Below the pieces are notes generated by a model, which was given only the letters and a program-made list of their open reading frames with translations, searched no databases and was not told the DNA's origin. From NCBI GenBank assembly GCA_013153105.1, contig JAADFC010000068.1, forward strand, positions 1-36,950: a stretch of DNA of 36,950 bases. Reading direction: 5' to 3'. The number at the start of each line of letters is the position of its first letter. The stretch's first letter is position 1. Shown piece after piece: positions 7,379-14,194 of this stretch. A program made the position numbers and the translations under genes. This DNA comes from Thermoproteota archaeon (lineage in GTDB: Archaea > Thermoproteota > Thermoprotei_A > Sulfolobales > Pyrodictiaceae).

Positions 7379-9886
7379 ATGGCGGGCGTGGGGGGTGGCT
7401 CGCCTTCGTCGGCCACTAGTCGGGCCCCGGAGAGCCTCAGGCCGCGCATTGAGGAGAAACGCTGGAACAAGGATATGGAGAAGGAGCTGCTGGACCTTTG
7501 GGAGAAGGAGAACCTGTACCGCTTCGACCCCTCGAGAGAGGGGCCGATACTCGTAATCGACACACCCCCACCCTACCCTAGCGGCAAGTGGCACGTGGGT
7601 GGGGCTGCACACTACGCGCAGATAGACATGATAGCACGCTACTTCCGCATGAAGGGCTGGAACGTATTCGTGCCGTGGTACGCTGACCGCAACGGTCTCC
7701 CGGTGGAGGTTGCAGTTGAGAAGAAATACAATATTCTCGCTAAGGAGATGGCCAGAACCAGGGAGGGGCGGCTCCGCTTTCTAGAGCTGTGCAAGGCTGA
7801 GCTGGATAAGATAGAGGCTGAGCTAGTAAAGCTTTGGAGGAGGCTGGGCTGCAGCTTCACGTACATACGTGACGGCACCGACAGCCCGCGGTACCGCACC
7901 CTCACCCAGGCGACGTTCATAGAGCTCTGGAAGAAGGGGCTGGTATACGAGGCTGAGAAGCCTGTAACATGGTGTCCCCGCTGTGGGACGAGCCTTAGCG
8001 AGGCGGAGATAGAGTATAGGGAGGAGGAGGGCTACCTCTACTACGTCAAATGGCGCGTCAGGGAAACGGGAGAGGAGATAGTAATAGCGACCACGAGGCC
8101 CGAGCTAATAGGGGCTGCCAGGGCGGTCATATACAACCCCAAGGATGAGAGGTACAAGCACCTAAAGGGCAAGCACGCCATAGTCCCCCTCTACAACTAT
8201 GAGGTTCCCATCTACGAGCATCCTGCCGCTAAGCCCGAGTATGGCACCGGCCTCGTGATGATAAGCAGCTACGGCGACTGGACCGATGTTATGATAATAA
8301 ACGAGCTTGGACTCGAGCCTAAACTGATAATCAACCCGGACGGCACGATGAACGAGAAGGCCGGCTTCCTGGCGGGGCTTCCAGTGAGAGAGGCGCGCAA
8401 GCGTATAGTGGAGGAGCTCGAGAGGCGTGGGCTCATAGCCAAGAAGGAGCCTATAAAGCATAATGTGCCCATATGCTGGCGGTGCAAGACTCCAGTTGAG
8501 ATAATCCACGTTAAAGAGTACTTCCTTAAGCAGCTCGAGTTTAAGGATAGGCTGCTTGCTGTGAGCCGTAAGATGCGCTTCAAGCCTGAGAAGCACCGTA
8601 AGAAGCTTGAGGACTGGATACAGAGCCTGCGCATGGACTGGCCGATATCCCGCACGAGATACTATGGCACCGAGATCCCCTTGTGGACGTGCAGGCGCTG
8701 CGGTGCGAAGCTCGTGCCGGAGCCCGGCCGCTACTATAGGCCGTGGCTAGAGGAGCCGCCGTGGGACCGTTGCCCGGTGTGTGGCGCGCCCCGGGAGGAG
8801 TTGAAGGGCGAGGAGAGGGTGTTCGACACGTGGTTCGACTCGAGCATAAGCGTGCTCTACGCCTCCGGCTACATGTATAACGACGAGATGTTCCGCCGTG
8901 TGTTCCCGCCAGACGAGGAGCTGCCGTACACGCTGAGGCCCCAGGGCTACGATATAATAAGGACATGGCTCTACTTCACGGTGCTCCGCGTGTACCAGCT
9001 CCTCGGCAAGCCTGCGTTCCGCTGGGTGCGCGTGACCGGGATGGGGCTTGACGAGAAGGGGCGTGCTATGCATAAGAGCCTCGGCAACGTGATCGACCCG
9101 GAGCCCTACCTGGACCTCTACGGCGCCGAGCCCTTCCGGTTCTGGGCGGCCGCCGCTGCTAAGCTGGGCGACGACTACAAGTTCAGCGAGCAGGTGCTTC
9201 GTACGGGGAAGCTGTTCCTCACAAAGCTGTGGAACATTGCACGGTTCATCTCCAGCTTTCCCCGCCCCGCGGGGGGCTACAGGCTGAGGCGTATAGACAG
9301 GGCGTTGCTCGCCGAGCTTGCCGTGTTGATAGAGGAGGTTGACCAGGCTTACGGCGAGGAGCTAGACGTGCACGACCCGATAAACAAGCTGTATAGCTTC
9401 ACGTGGCACATATTCGCGGCACACTACATAGAGCTCGTGAAGACGCGCGCCTACAACCGCGAGGGCGAGTACACCCCGGAGGAGCAGCGGGGCGCCTGGT
9501 ACACGCTGCACACAGTCCTCGACGCCCTCCTGAGGATGCTCGCCCCGATACTACCCTTCATAACAGACGCGCTCTACAGGAGGCTATACGGGGACAGCGT
9601 CCATAAACAGAGGTTCCCCGAGGCCAGCCCCGAGTGGCGCAGCGAGGAGCTGCGGAAGGAGCTACACGAGGTCATGGAGATAAACGCTGCAGTGTGGTCC
9701 TGGAAGAAGAAGCTCGGCCTAAAGCTCTCCGAGAGCCCCCCAGGCTACAAGCTATACCTAGACCCGTCCCTCGCAGACTACGCCGTGGACCTACAGTATC
9801 TACACCACATGCCGGTGGCAGTAGGGGAGCCGCCCGCCGGCGCGGAGAAGCTAACAGACAAAGCCTACATTGCACGGGTAGAGTGA
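7379..9886 (+). CDS. valS: Valyl-tRNA synthetase
   Basis: This 835-residue class I synthetase charges tRNA-Val. Family marks are the nucleotide-binding DTPPPYPSGKWHVGG (HIGH region, here HVGG), a zinc-ribbon CPRCGTSLSEAEIEY, and the CP1 editing domain with ATTRPELIGAARAV and EYGTGLVMISSYGDWTDV. Further zinc knuckles are CWRC and CRRC...CPVC, followed by FDTWFDSSIS and GLDEKGRAMHKSLGN in the KMSKS position. The last ~200 residues are the helical anticodon-binding domain. Both signature motifs deviate (HVGG, MHKS). The ATG at 7379 has GGAGGAG upstream and a well-placed TATA box; the family core begins ~20 residues in. ValRS is favoured over IleRS or LeuRS by the editing-domain wording. Confidence 0.9.
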   Translation: MAGVGGGSPSSATSRAPESLRPRIEEKRWNKDMEKELLDLWEKENLYRFDPSREGPILVIDTPPPYPSGKWHVGGAAHYAQIDMIARYFRMKGWNVFVPWYADRNGLPVEVAVEKKYNILAKEMARTREGRLRFLELCKAELDKIEAELVKLWRRLGCSFTYIRDGTDSPRYRTLTQATFIELWKKGLVYEAEKPVTWCPRCGTSLSEAEIEYREEEGYLYYVKWRVRETGEEIVIATTRPELIGAARAVIYNPKDERYKHLKGKHAIVPLYNYEVPIYEHPAAKPEYGTGLVMISSYGDWTDVMIINELGLEPKLIINPDGTMNEKAGFLAGLPVREARKRIVEELERRGLIAKKEPIKHNVPICWRCKTPVEIIHVKEYFLKQLEFKDRLLAVSRKMRFKPEKHRKKLEDWIQSLRMDWPISRTRYYGTEIPLWTCRRCGAKLVPEPGRYYRPWLEEPPWDRCPVCGAPREELKGEERVFDTWFDSSISVLYASGYMYNDEMFRRVFPPDEELPYTLRPQGYDIIRTWLYFTVLRVYQLLGKPAFRWVRVTGMGLDEKGRAMHKSLGNVIDPEPYLDLYGAEPFRFWAAAAAKLGDDYKFSEQVLRTGKLFLTKLWNIARFISSFPRPAGGYRLRRIDRALLAELAVLIEEVDQAYGEELDVHDPINKLYSFTWHIFAAHYIELVKTRAYNREGEYTPEEQRGAWYTLHTVLDALLRMLAPILPFITDALYRRLYGDSVHKQRFPEASPEWRSEELRKELHEVMEINAAVWSWKKKLGLKLSESPPGYKLYLDPSLADYAVDLQYLHHMPVAVGEPPAGAEKLTDKAYIARVE

Positions 9887-10011
9887 AGCCGGAGAGTTTT
9901 CCCCCGCGCGGCGCAGACGGGGGGAGGGCGTCAGCCGAAATCCGATTCCTCACAGCCTCCCACGGGGCTCAGGTCGGCCTCTCATCACCCTTCCCGCCTG
10001 CTGAAACAACC

Positions 10012-10032
10012 GCTGGCGCCAGCTAATAATAG
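10012..10032 (+). promoter_or_regulatory. Palindrome abutting a TATA-like box in the valS-HD gap
   Basis: A perfect 12-bp palindrome GCTGGCGCCAGC (10012-10023) is followed without a gap by TAATAATAG. This looks like an operator plus TATA box. A start near 10053 would transcribe a very GC-rich stretch with two CCCCGGGG palindromes and a GGCCC/GGGCC stem, ending in pyrimidine-rich CTACTCCTCCCC. No ORF or known RNA is recognised there. The first ~120 nt of this 320-bp gap after valS hold nothing else that I recognise. Confidence 0.35.
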
Positions 10033-10158
10033 CGGAGCGGGCAGCGCAGCCACATACTGGCCCGCGACCCCCGGGGAGAGGCCGCCGGGCCAGGCGGTTG
10101 CTGTGACCCCGGGGCTCCCGGCCTTCAAGCCACTACTCCTCCCCTATGCCTCGCCGCG

Positions 10159-10167
10159 TGTTAATAG
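10159..10167 (+). promoter_or_regulatory. Candidate TATA box of the HD-domain gene
   Basis: TGTTAATAG lies ~45 nt upstream of the TTG at 10207. The expected transcription start is near 10190, giving a short leader. Confidence 0.5.
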
Positions 10168-10206
10168 CAGGCTAGGCTCGGCGCAGCTGCCGCCGGTGCC
10201 CCGGGC

Positions 10207-10821
10207 TTGGAGCGGGAGCAGCGGCTCGCCGTGGCTCTCTCGGCTTTGAAGTTCACGCCACGCACCGGCTGGATGCTGCGGGGCGTCCCGGCGGCTATAG
10301 CAGAGACGGTGTCAATGCACTCGCACGAGTCCAGTATAATAGCGGTGCTGCTGGCCGACACGCTCCGGAGACACGGAGTCGAAGTAGACCCGTACAGGGC
10401 GGCGACCATAGCAGCATTACACGATGCAGCCGAGGCACTGGTAGGCGACATCGTGAAACGGGCAGTCGACGCTATAGGCAGAGAAGTCAAGGAGAAACTT
10501 GAGGCCGAGGCCGCAGCTGAGCTCTTCGGACGGGACTCGACAGCGTACAGGGCGGTTATGAGCTACATTGAGCAAACAACCATAGAGGCTAGGGTGGCAA
10601 AAGCGGCTGAGACCCTGTCCACGCTAATCCAGGGGCTCCGGTACGTGAGGCAAGGCTACAGCGAAGTTAGAGAGATAGTATGCTCAATGTACACCTCACT
10701 GAACAGGATGGGTACACAAATCAGGTCAGCGGTAGCGAGCTTGTTCCCCTCAACCCTCAAAGAGGCTGAGAGGCTCTGCACTCAACAGGGAGACCCAGAC
10801 CATAAAGGGGAACATGAGTAA
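10207..10821 (+). CDS. HD-domain phosphohydrolase (YfbR-like)
   Basis: This 204-residue protein resembles the YfbR/COG1896 group of metal-dependent 5'-deoxynucleotidases. The HD signature is present: SMHSHESSIIAVLLAD supplies the first His, and AALHDAAEALVGDIVKRAV supplies the His-Asp pair and the following acidic residues. The helix that usually carries the last metal-binding Asp ('K.AD.L') reads VAKAAETLSTL, with Glu where Asp is expected. Members remove the phosphate from deoxynucleoside monophosphates; the substrate here is not established. It starts at TTG 10207 after GGGC, with a TATA box ~45 nt upstream and a short leader. An ATG at residue 22 (MLRGVPAAIAE) is a less likely start because family homology begins before it. 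Confidence 0.8.
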   Translation: MEREQRLAVALSALKFTPRTGWMLRGVPAAIAETVSMHSHESSIIAVLLADTLRRHGVEVDPYRAATIAALHDAAEALVGDIVKRAVDAIGREVKEKLEAEAAAELFGRDSTAYRAVMSYIEQTTIEARVAKAAETLSTLIQGLRYVRQGYSEVREIVCSMYTSLNRMGTQIRSAVASLFPSTLKEAERLCTQQGDPDHKGEHE

Positions 10822-11505
10822 GCAGGAGGCCCAAGCAAGCACCTGGCAAGGCGGCAGAAGCCGCTCTCGACTGCGCGGGGCCACCATCTAACAAGCAAGA
10901 ATCTTTGTTTACATACAGAGGGTCAACTCGGCTCCAGCGATTGTTGGCGGGATCAGGCGAAGGCAGAGCAGAGCCGTCACAGCGCAGCAGTAATCCTGAA
11001 CCGAGCCCTCACGCCGCCGACAGAGGGTAATACAACAGGTTCGGGCCGCGCCTAGTCTATCTGCGTCAAGCCTGCATGCTCCGGCAGCCTCTCACAGGTT
11101 TACAGTAGGGTCAGGCGACAAGCCATAGGGCATCCCCTGAAACAGGCGATGAGGCCACAGCGTAGAGAAGCCAGCGTCCGCAGCCGCTTCCAACGCTCCG
11201 GCGGAGCCACGAGGGTTGCATCTCCGGGCCAGACTGTAGATAGCTTAGCCGATCACCCTGAACAGCGTTAGACATCAGACTGAGAGGCGATGGGCCCGGT
11301 CTCGGGCGCGGCGGCTCCGGCGGCTAGCTGTGAGGCCTCCGAGCATGGGGCCCGGTACGGGTATGGGGAGGATAGGGCTAGGATAGTTCAAGCCTTGAGC
11401 AGGAGACGGTGTTGCCGGGGCTGTTTTCCAGTAGTTGATGGGGTGCGATGGGGCTGGCTCGCGCCCGTCTGCGGGGAGCTGCTCAGCGTCGGGGAGAGCG
11501 GATGA
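10822..11505. other. 684-bp gene-free stretch, six-frame ORF desert in its first 468 bp
   Basis: From 10822 to 11289 the ORF track has no entry in any frame, although the rest of this GC-rich window is full of shadow ORFs. The stretch is richer in A and T (AAGAATCTTTGTTTACATAC at 10895-10914). Short motifs recur: AGGCGA four times, CCTGAA three times, ACAGAGGGT twice and ACAGGTT twice. The 71-codon ORF at 11290-11505 has no family features and is not accepted as a gene. I do not recognise an RNase P RNA, SRP RNA, tRNA or replication-origin element here. Confidence 0.5.
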
Positions 11506-12159
11506 CTACTGCTCCAAACCATGTTGGTGCCTGAGTAGCTCGCCGGCTAGGGGGCCGTCTGCTTGGCGCTGGTAGGCTTCGGGGTCTAGCGTGTAAGCCA
11601 TGTCGCCTAGCATGGAGGCTAGCAGTGCTAGGGCCCCCCATATTCTGCCGCGGGTCTTCTCGAGGAGCCTTCTGCGGCGCCGGGCCAGGTGTGATGCAAG
11701 GAGCGATGCAGCCCGCTGGGGGTCGAGGGCTACCAGCGCCCCCTGGCTCCGCGCCAACCTGTATGCGGCCCTTGTTAGCCTCGCAGTGGACAGGTAGACG
11801 TAGACCACGTCGGCGGCCGCGGCCACCCCTCTACGGGCTTTCTCCACGGCTCTCCTTAGACGTTTGAGCCTCTTATCGACCTGCGCAGGAGAGGCTGGAC
11901 GCGTCATCTGCATGGAAACGTAGACCGCCAGGAGCAGCGGGTTCGAGGCGGGCAGCTCTACCAGGAGAATGTGCACGCGGTTATCCCCGGTTTTATAGAC
12001 CTTGGCAAGGCTCCGGGGAGGCCTACCCTCGAGCGCGGCTACACGCGCGGAGAAGCGGCGGGCGACGCGGAGCAGGGGGAGGAGCAGAGCGTTGGCCCTA
12101 GCTAGGGCCTCCCCCTTCCGCGCCGCCCTGTTCCCGGCCAAGCCTCCCTGGGCCTCCAC
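11506..12159 (-). CDS. Hypothetical Arg-rich protein
   Basis: This 217-residue protein is not recognised. It is strongly basic, with Arg/Lys clusters (KRLKRLRRAVEKARR and LARRRRRLLEKTRGR). Its centre has strand-like hydrophobic stretches, VHILLVELPASNPLLLAVYVS and AAADVVYVYLSTARL, followed by a segment GALVALDPQRAASLLASHL. That alternation with basic helices could suit a nucleic-acid-binding alpha/beta protein, but no catalytic motif is visible. It starts at GTG 12159 (MEAQGG...); an internal TTG eight codons in is also possible. It is flanked by the two large non-coding gaps, so no operon context helps. Coding status rests on length and codon character in a GC-rich background. Confidence 0.5.
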   Translation of the reverse strand: MEAQGGLAGNRAARKGEALARANALLLPLLRVARRFSARVAALEGRPPRSLAKVYKTGDNRVHILLVELPASNPLLLAVYVSMQMTRPASPAQVDKRLKRLRRAVEKARRGVAAAADVVYVYLSTARLTRAAYRLARSQGALVALDPQRAASLLASHLARRRRRLLEKTRGRIWGALALLASMLGDMAYTLDPEAYQRQADGPLAGELLRHQHGLEQ

Positions 12160-12286
12160 GTCGCAGCTCCAACCGGCCCGGCGCTGGATACAGGAAGCGA
12201 GAGGGTGTGGAGCTTCAGGAGGATCGCGGGGGCCAGGGAGGACCCCGGCTCTCGGGTAGCACGTCTCACAGCCCCAGCCGCTCCTG

Positions 12287-12374
12287 AGCAGCCCAGCCTG
12301 ACAGGCTCTGTTGCATTGGCCGTTTGTGTCGTCCGCGTCTCCGCAGCCTAGCCTGTCAGGGGGCGGGGGCTGCT
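12287..12374. ncRNA. Candidate rod-like structured RNA
   Basis: In the 325-bp gap between two divergent unknowns, AGCAGCCC (12287-12294) pairs with GGGCTGCT (12367-12374). After an internal loop, GCCTGACAGGCT-type sequence pairs over 11 bp (12297-12307 with 12350-12360). A third, weaker helix GTTGC/GCAGC (one G-T pair) nests inside. Either strand could be transcribed, and no H/ACA or C/D boxes were found. The rest of the gap is GC-rich with a short CCCGGGACCCGGG repeat and no clear TATA box. Confidence 0.4.
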
Positions 12375-12484
12375 GGTACTCCCGCCCCGGGACCCGGGGG
12401 GCGGTCCCCGGTATAGTCTGGGGTGTTATCGCCCGGCAGGAGGGGGGTTGGCTTGTGCCGTGAGGCCATTTCTGGGGTTAGGCC

Positions 12485-13225
12485 GTGGTGGGCACTGCAC
12501 TGCTGCACTCTGGGATATCCCTGACAGTGACAGGTGTGTCTAGATGTGTTAGCGTGGAGGCCTACGCGGCTGTGAGCTTGGCTGTGGGCCTGGGCGGCGG
12601 CGCCGGTTTGGCGCTGGCATTTGATGCGCCGGTGGTCGCGGAGGCCTGCGGGCTCGGGGCGGTTGCTGCAGTGGAGGATGTCGACGTGAGGGTGGAGGGG
12701 CGGGGGCTGCTCTACTCCAGCAAGCCGTTGGCGGCTATGCTCGCAGAGATAGTAAACGACGCCTACGCTGAAGGCGAGGCTAACATAGACGTGGAGAGTG
12801 TTGTGGAGCGGTTCCTGGCGAGCTACGAGCTGCCCGTTGCCTCCCTCGCGGGGAGCAGCGTGGTCGCTGCGGGGGCGAGGTTCCCGCTCCTCGACCTGGC
12901 GGGCTACTGGGTGGTGGCGATAAGGCCGCCTGGCGGGCTGGCCGCTCCGGATGGCATCCTGCTCGTAGACGAATACCGGGTGTACGATGCTCTAGACCTG
13001 GGCGTCGAGGGCATCGACAGAATAGGCAGACTTCAGGCCGAGGCCCTGGGCCCGTGGGCGCTAAGCCTCCGACGGCGCCTACTCCGGGAGGGCGCTGAGG
13101 CAGTAGTCTTCGATGCCTACGGGGGGCTAGTGCTGGCGGTGGCTGAGAGCGCTGAGAGGGCCTTCATACTCTCCAGCCGGGCCCGCGGGCTGGGACGGCG
13201 GTTCGAAGCCCCGATAGTAGCCTGA
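12485..13225 (+). CDS. Hypothetical protein
   Basis: This 246-residue protein is not confidently recognised. Visible features are a Gly-rich early segment AVGLGGGAGLALAFDAPVV, a middle ASLAGSSVVAAGARFPLL, and a C-terminal REGAEAVVFDAYGGLVLAVAES. The 'GG.GLAL' wording recalls the N-terminus of GHMP-superfamily beta-RFAP-synthase-like proteins, but neither the GHMP ATP loop (GLGSS) nor the C-terminal GAG motif is present, so this is only a weak guess. It starts at one of two consecutive GTG codons (12485 or 12488); a weak GGGG sequence lies upstream. It is followed after 79 nt by the Nudix gene on the same strand. Confidence 0.55.
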   Translation: MVGTALLHSGISLTVTGVSRCVSVEAYAAVSLAVGLGGGAGLALAFDAPVVAEACGLGAVAAVEDVDVRVEGRGLLYSSKPLAAMLAEIVNDAYAEGEANIDVESVVERFLASYELPVASLAGSSVVAAGARFPLLDLAGYWVVAIRPPGGLAAPDGILLVDEYRVYDALDLGVEGIDRIGRLQAEALGPWALSLRRRLLREGAEAVVFDAYGGLVLAVAESAERAFILSSRARGLGRRFEAPIVA

Positions 13226-13304
13226 GCGGCCCGGGGCCCCTCGGATTCCATAGAGATAAGGCTGGCGGCCCCGCGGCTCCAGCCTCACCTCGGGGGCTTC
13301 CAGC

Positions 13305-13760
13305 ATGTTGCTACGCGTATCGGCGAGATGCATAATCCTCGACGGAGACCGTATACTCGTGCAGCTCAGCAAGCACGGCGACTTCTACAGGCTGCCCGGG
13401 GGCCGCATCCGCCCGGAGGAGACCATACTCCACGGCCTGCAGCGCGAGATAAGGGAGGAGCTCGGTATAGAGAACCTGAAAGACCCCAAGCTCCTCTACG
13501 TCGTGGACTCCTTCTACCGCCGGCGTAACGGTATAGTCCACGAGATAGGCTTCTACTTCCTCTGCAACCCCGTAGGCGGCCTGGACAAGCTCCGGCCGCG
13601 CGAGGAGCATCTCCGGCTCAGGTGGGTCCGGCTCCAGGAGATAAGCCCGGAGACGTTCAGGCCTGCGACTCTCGCGGGCTACCTCAAGAAGCTCGCGGAG
13701 GTTGACGACCCCGCCAGCCTCGACACCGTGTACCTGGTCAATATCGACGTTGAAGAGTAG
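13305..13760 (+). CDS. Nudix hydrolase
   Basis: This 151-residue protein has a complete Nudix box, GRIRPEETILHGLQREIREELGI, at about residues 33-55 (here quoted in the order G-x5-E-x7-REUxEExGU: GRIRPEE, then REIREELGI). The family hydrolyses nucleoside diphosphates linked to another moiety, using Mg bound by the box glutamates. The preceding strand 'ILDGDRILVQLS' and the following 'VVDSFYRRRNGIVHEIGFYFLC' fit the fold. The specific substrate (oxidised nucleotides, ADP-ribose, NADH or others) cannot be inferred. The ATG at 13305 gives the usual size. It lies downstream of, and on the same strand as, the unknown at 12485, and converges with L35Ae, 15 nt apart. Confidence 0.93.
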   Translation: MLLRVSARCIILDGDRILVQLSKHGDFYRLPGGRIRPEETILHGLQREIREELGIENLKDPKLLYVVDSFYRRRNGIVHEIGFYFLCNPVGGLDKLRPREEHLRLRWVRLQEISPETFRPATLAGYLKKLAEVDDPASLDTVYLVNIDVEE

Positions 13761-13775
13761 CGGGGTGGGCGCCGA

Positions 13776-14090
13776 CTAGCTGGGGAGCTTCAGCTCGACG
13801 CCCTTGGGGTATATGTAGACGTTGCCCCCAACAGCCTGCCCGGGCAGGTTGGGCTTAAACACTGCTATCACTACACCCTTCCCCCCGTGGACGCGGACTA
13901 CGCGGCCCCGGTACAGGTTGCCCTTACTGTCGCGGTAGAGCACCCTCCACCCGATGAGCCTGGCGGCGCTCCTCGAGTCGGTGACGCCGTCGACGCGCAG
14001 GAGAACCTGGCTCTCGTACTGTGTGTTGGAGCCGCGGCGGTAGCCTATGACGAGGCCGGTGTACACCTTGACGTCTCCCTGCTCGCTCAT
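13776..14090 (-). CDS. rpl35ae: Large-subunit ribosomal protein L35Ae (eL33)
   Basis: This is a small basic ribosomal protein of the archaeal/eukaryotic L35Ae family. It carries the family wording: YTGLVIGYRRGSNTQYESQV, LIGWRVLYRDSKGNLYRGRV, then VHGGKGVVIAVFKPNLPGQAVG. The track begins at an ATG at 14120. I prefer the ATG at 14090 (MSEQGDVKVYTG), which gives 104 residues near the usual size; GGGGAAGGGTC precedes it. A TATA-like ATTATAAG at about 14133-14140 would start transcription near 14110, inside the longer form. However, a second AT-rich box slightly upstream could make the 14120 ATG leaderless, so the start is not settled. It is divergent from the aminotransferase gene. Confidence 0.94.
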   Translation of the reverse strand: MSEQGDVKVYTGLVIGYRRGSNTQYESQVLLRVDGVTDSRSAARLIGWRVLYRDSKGNLYRGRVVRVHGGKGVVIAVFKPNLPGQAVGGNVYIYPKGVELKLPS

Positions 14091-14130
14091 GACCCTTCCC
14101 CAGGCGGCTGCAGCCACCATCGCGGGCCCG

Positions 14131-14151
14131 CCTTATAATCCTATATCCCTC
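14131..14151. promoter_or_regulatory. Divergent AT-rich promoter region between L35Ae and the aminotransferase
   Basis: CCTTATAATCCTATATCCC is the only AT-rich block between the two divergent genes. It offers TATA-like boxes on both strands: ATTATAAG and GATATAGG on the minus strand, TTATAATC and CTATATCC on the plus strand. It can place starts at sensible distances from both genes. Confidence 0.6.
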
Positions 14152-14194
14152 CGTCTCCGCCCCTAGTGGCCTGGATTAGGTCAGGTGGAGGCTG

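Noticed and set aside
7057-7563. 168-residue minus-strand ORF (and 7074-7340, 7337-7612) over the cren7-valS gap
   Set aside because: It crosses both promoters and the valS start, with no protein features; shadow ORFs.
11138-11150. CTGA-AACAGG-CGATGA as D'/C' boxes of a C/D sRNA
   Set aside because: No upstream C box and no downstream D box at guide distance.
11290-11505. 71-codon ORF after the ORF desert
   Set aside because: No ribosome-binding site, no promoter and no recognisable features; composition-driven.
10822-11505. Replication origin or CRISPR remnant in the gene-free stretch
   Set aside because: No Orc1/Cdc6 gene nearby, no ORB-like element and no regularly spaced repeats of CRISPR length.
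13195-13215. GGTTCGAAGCC resembling a tRNA T-loop
   Set aside because: It is inside the end of a coding frame, and the flanks do not pair into a T-stem or acceptor stem.
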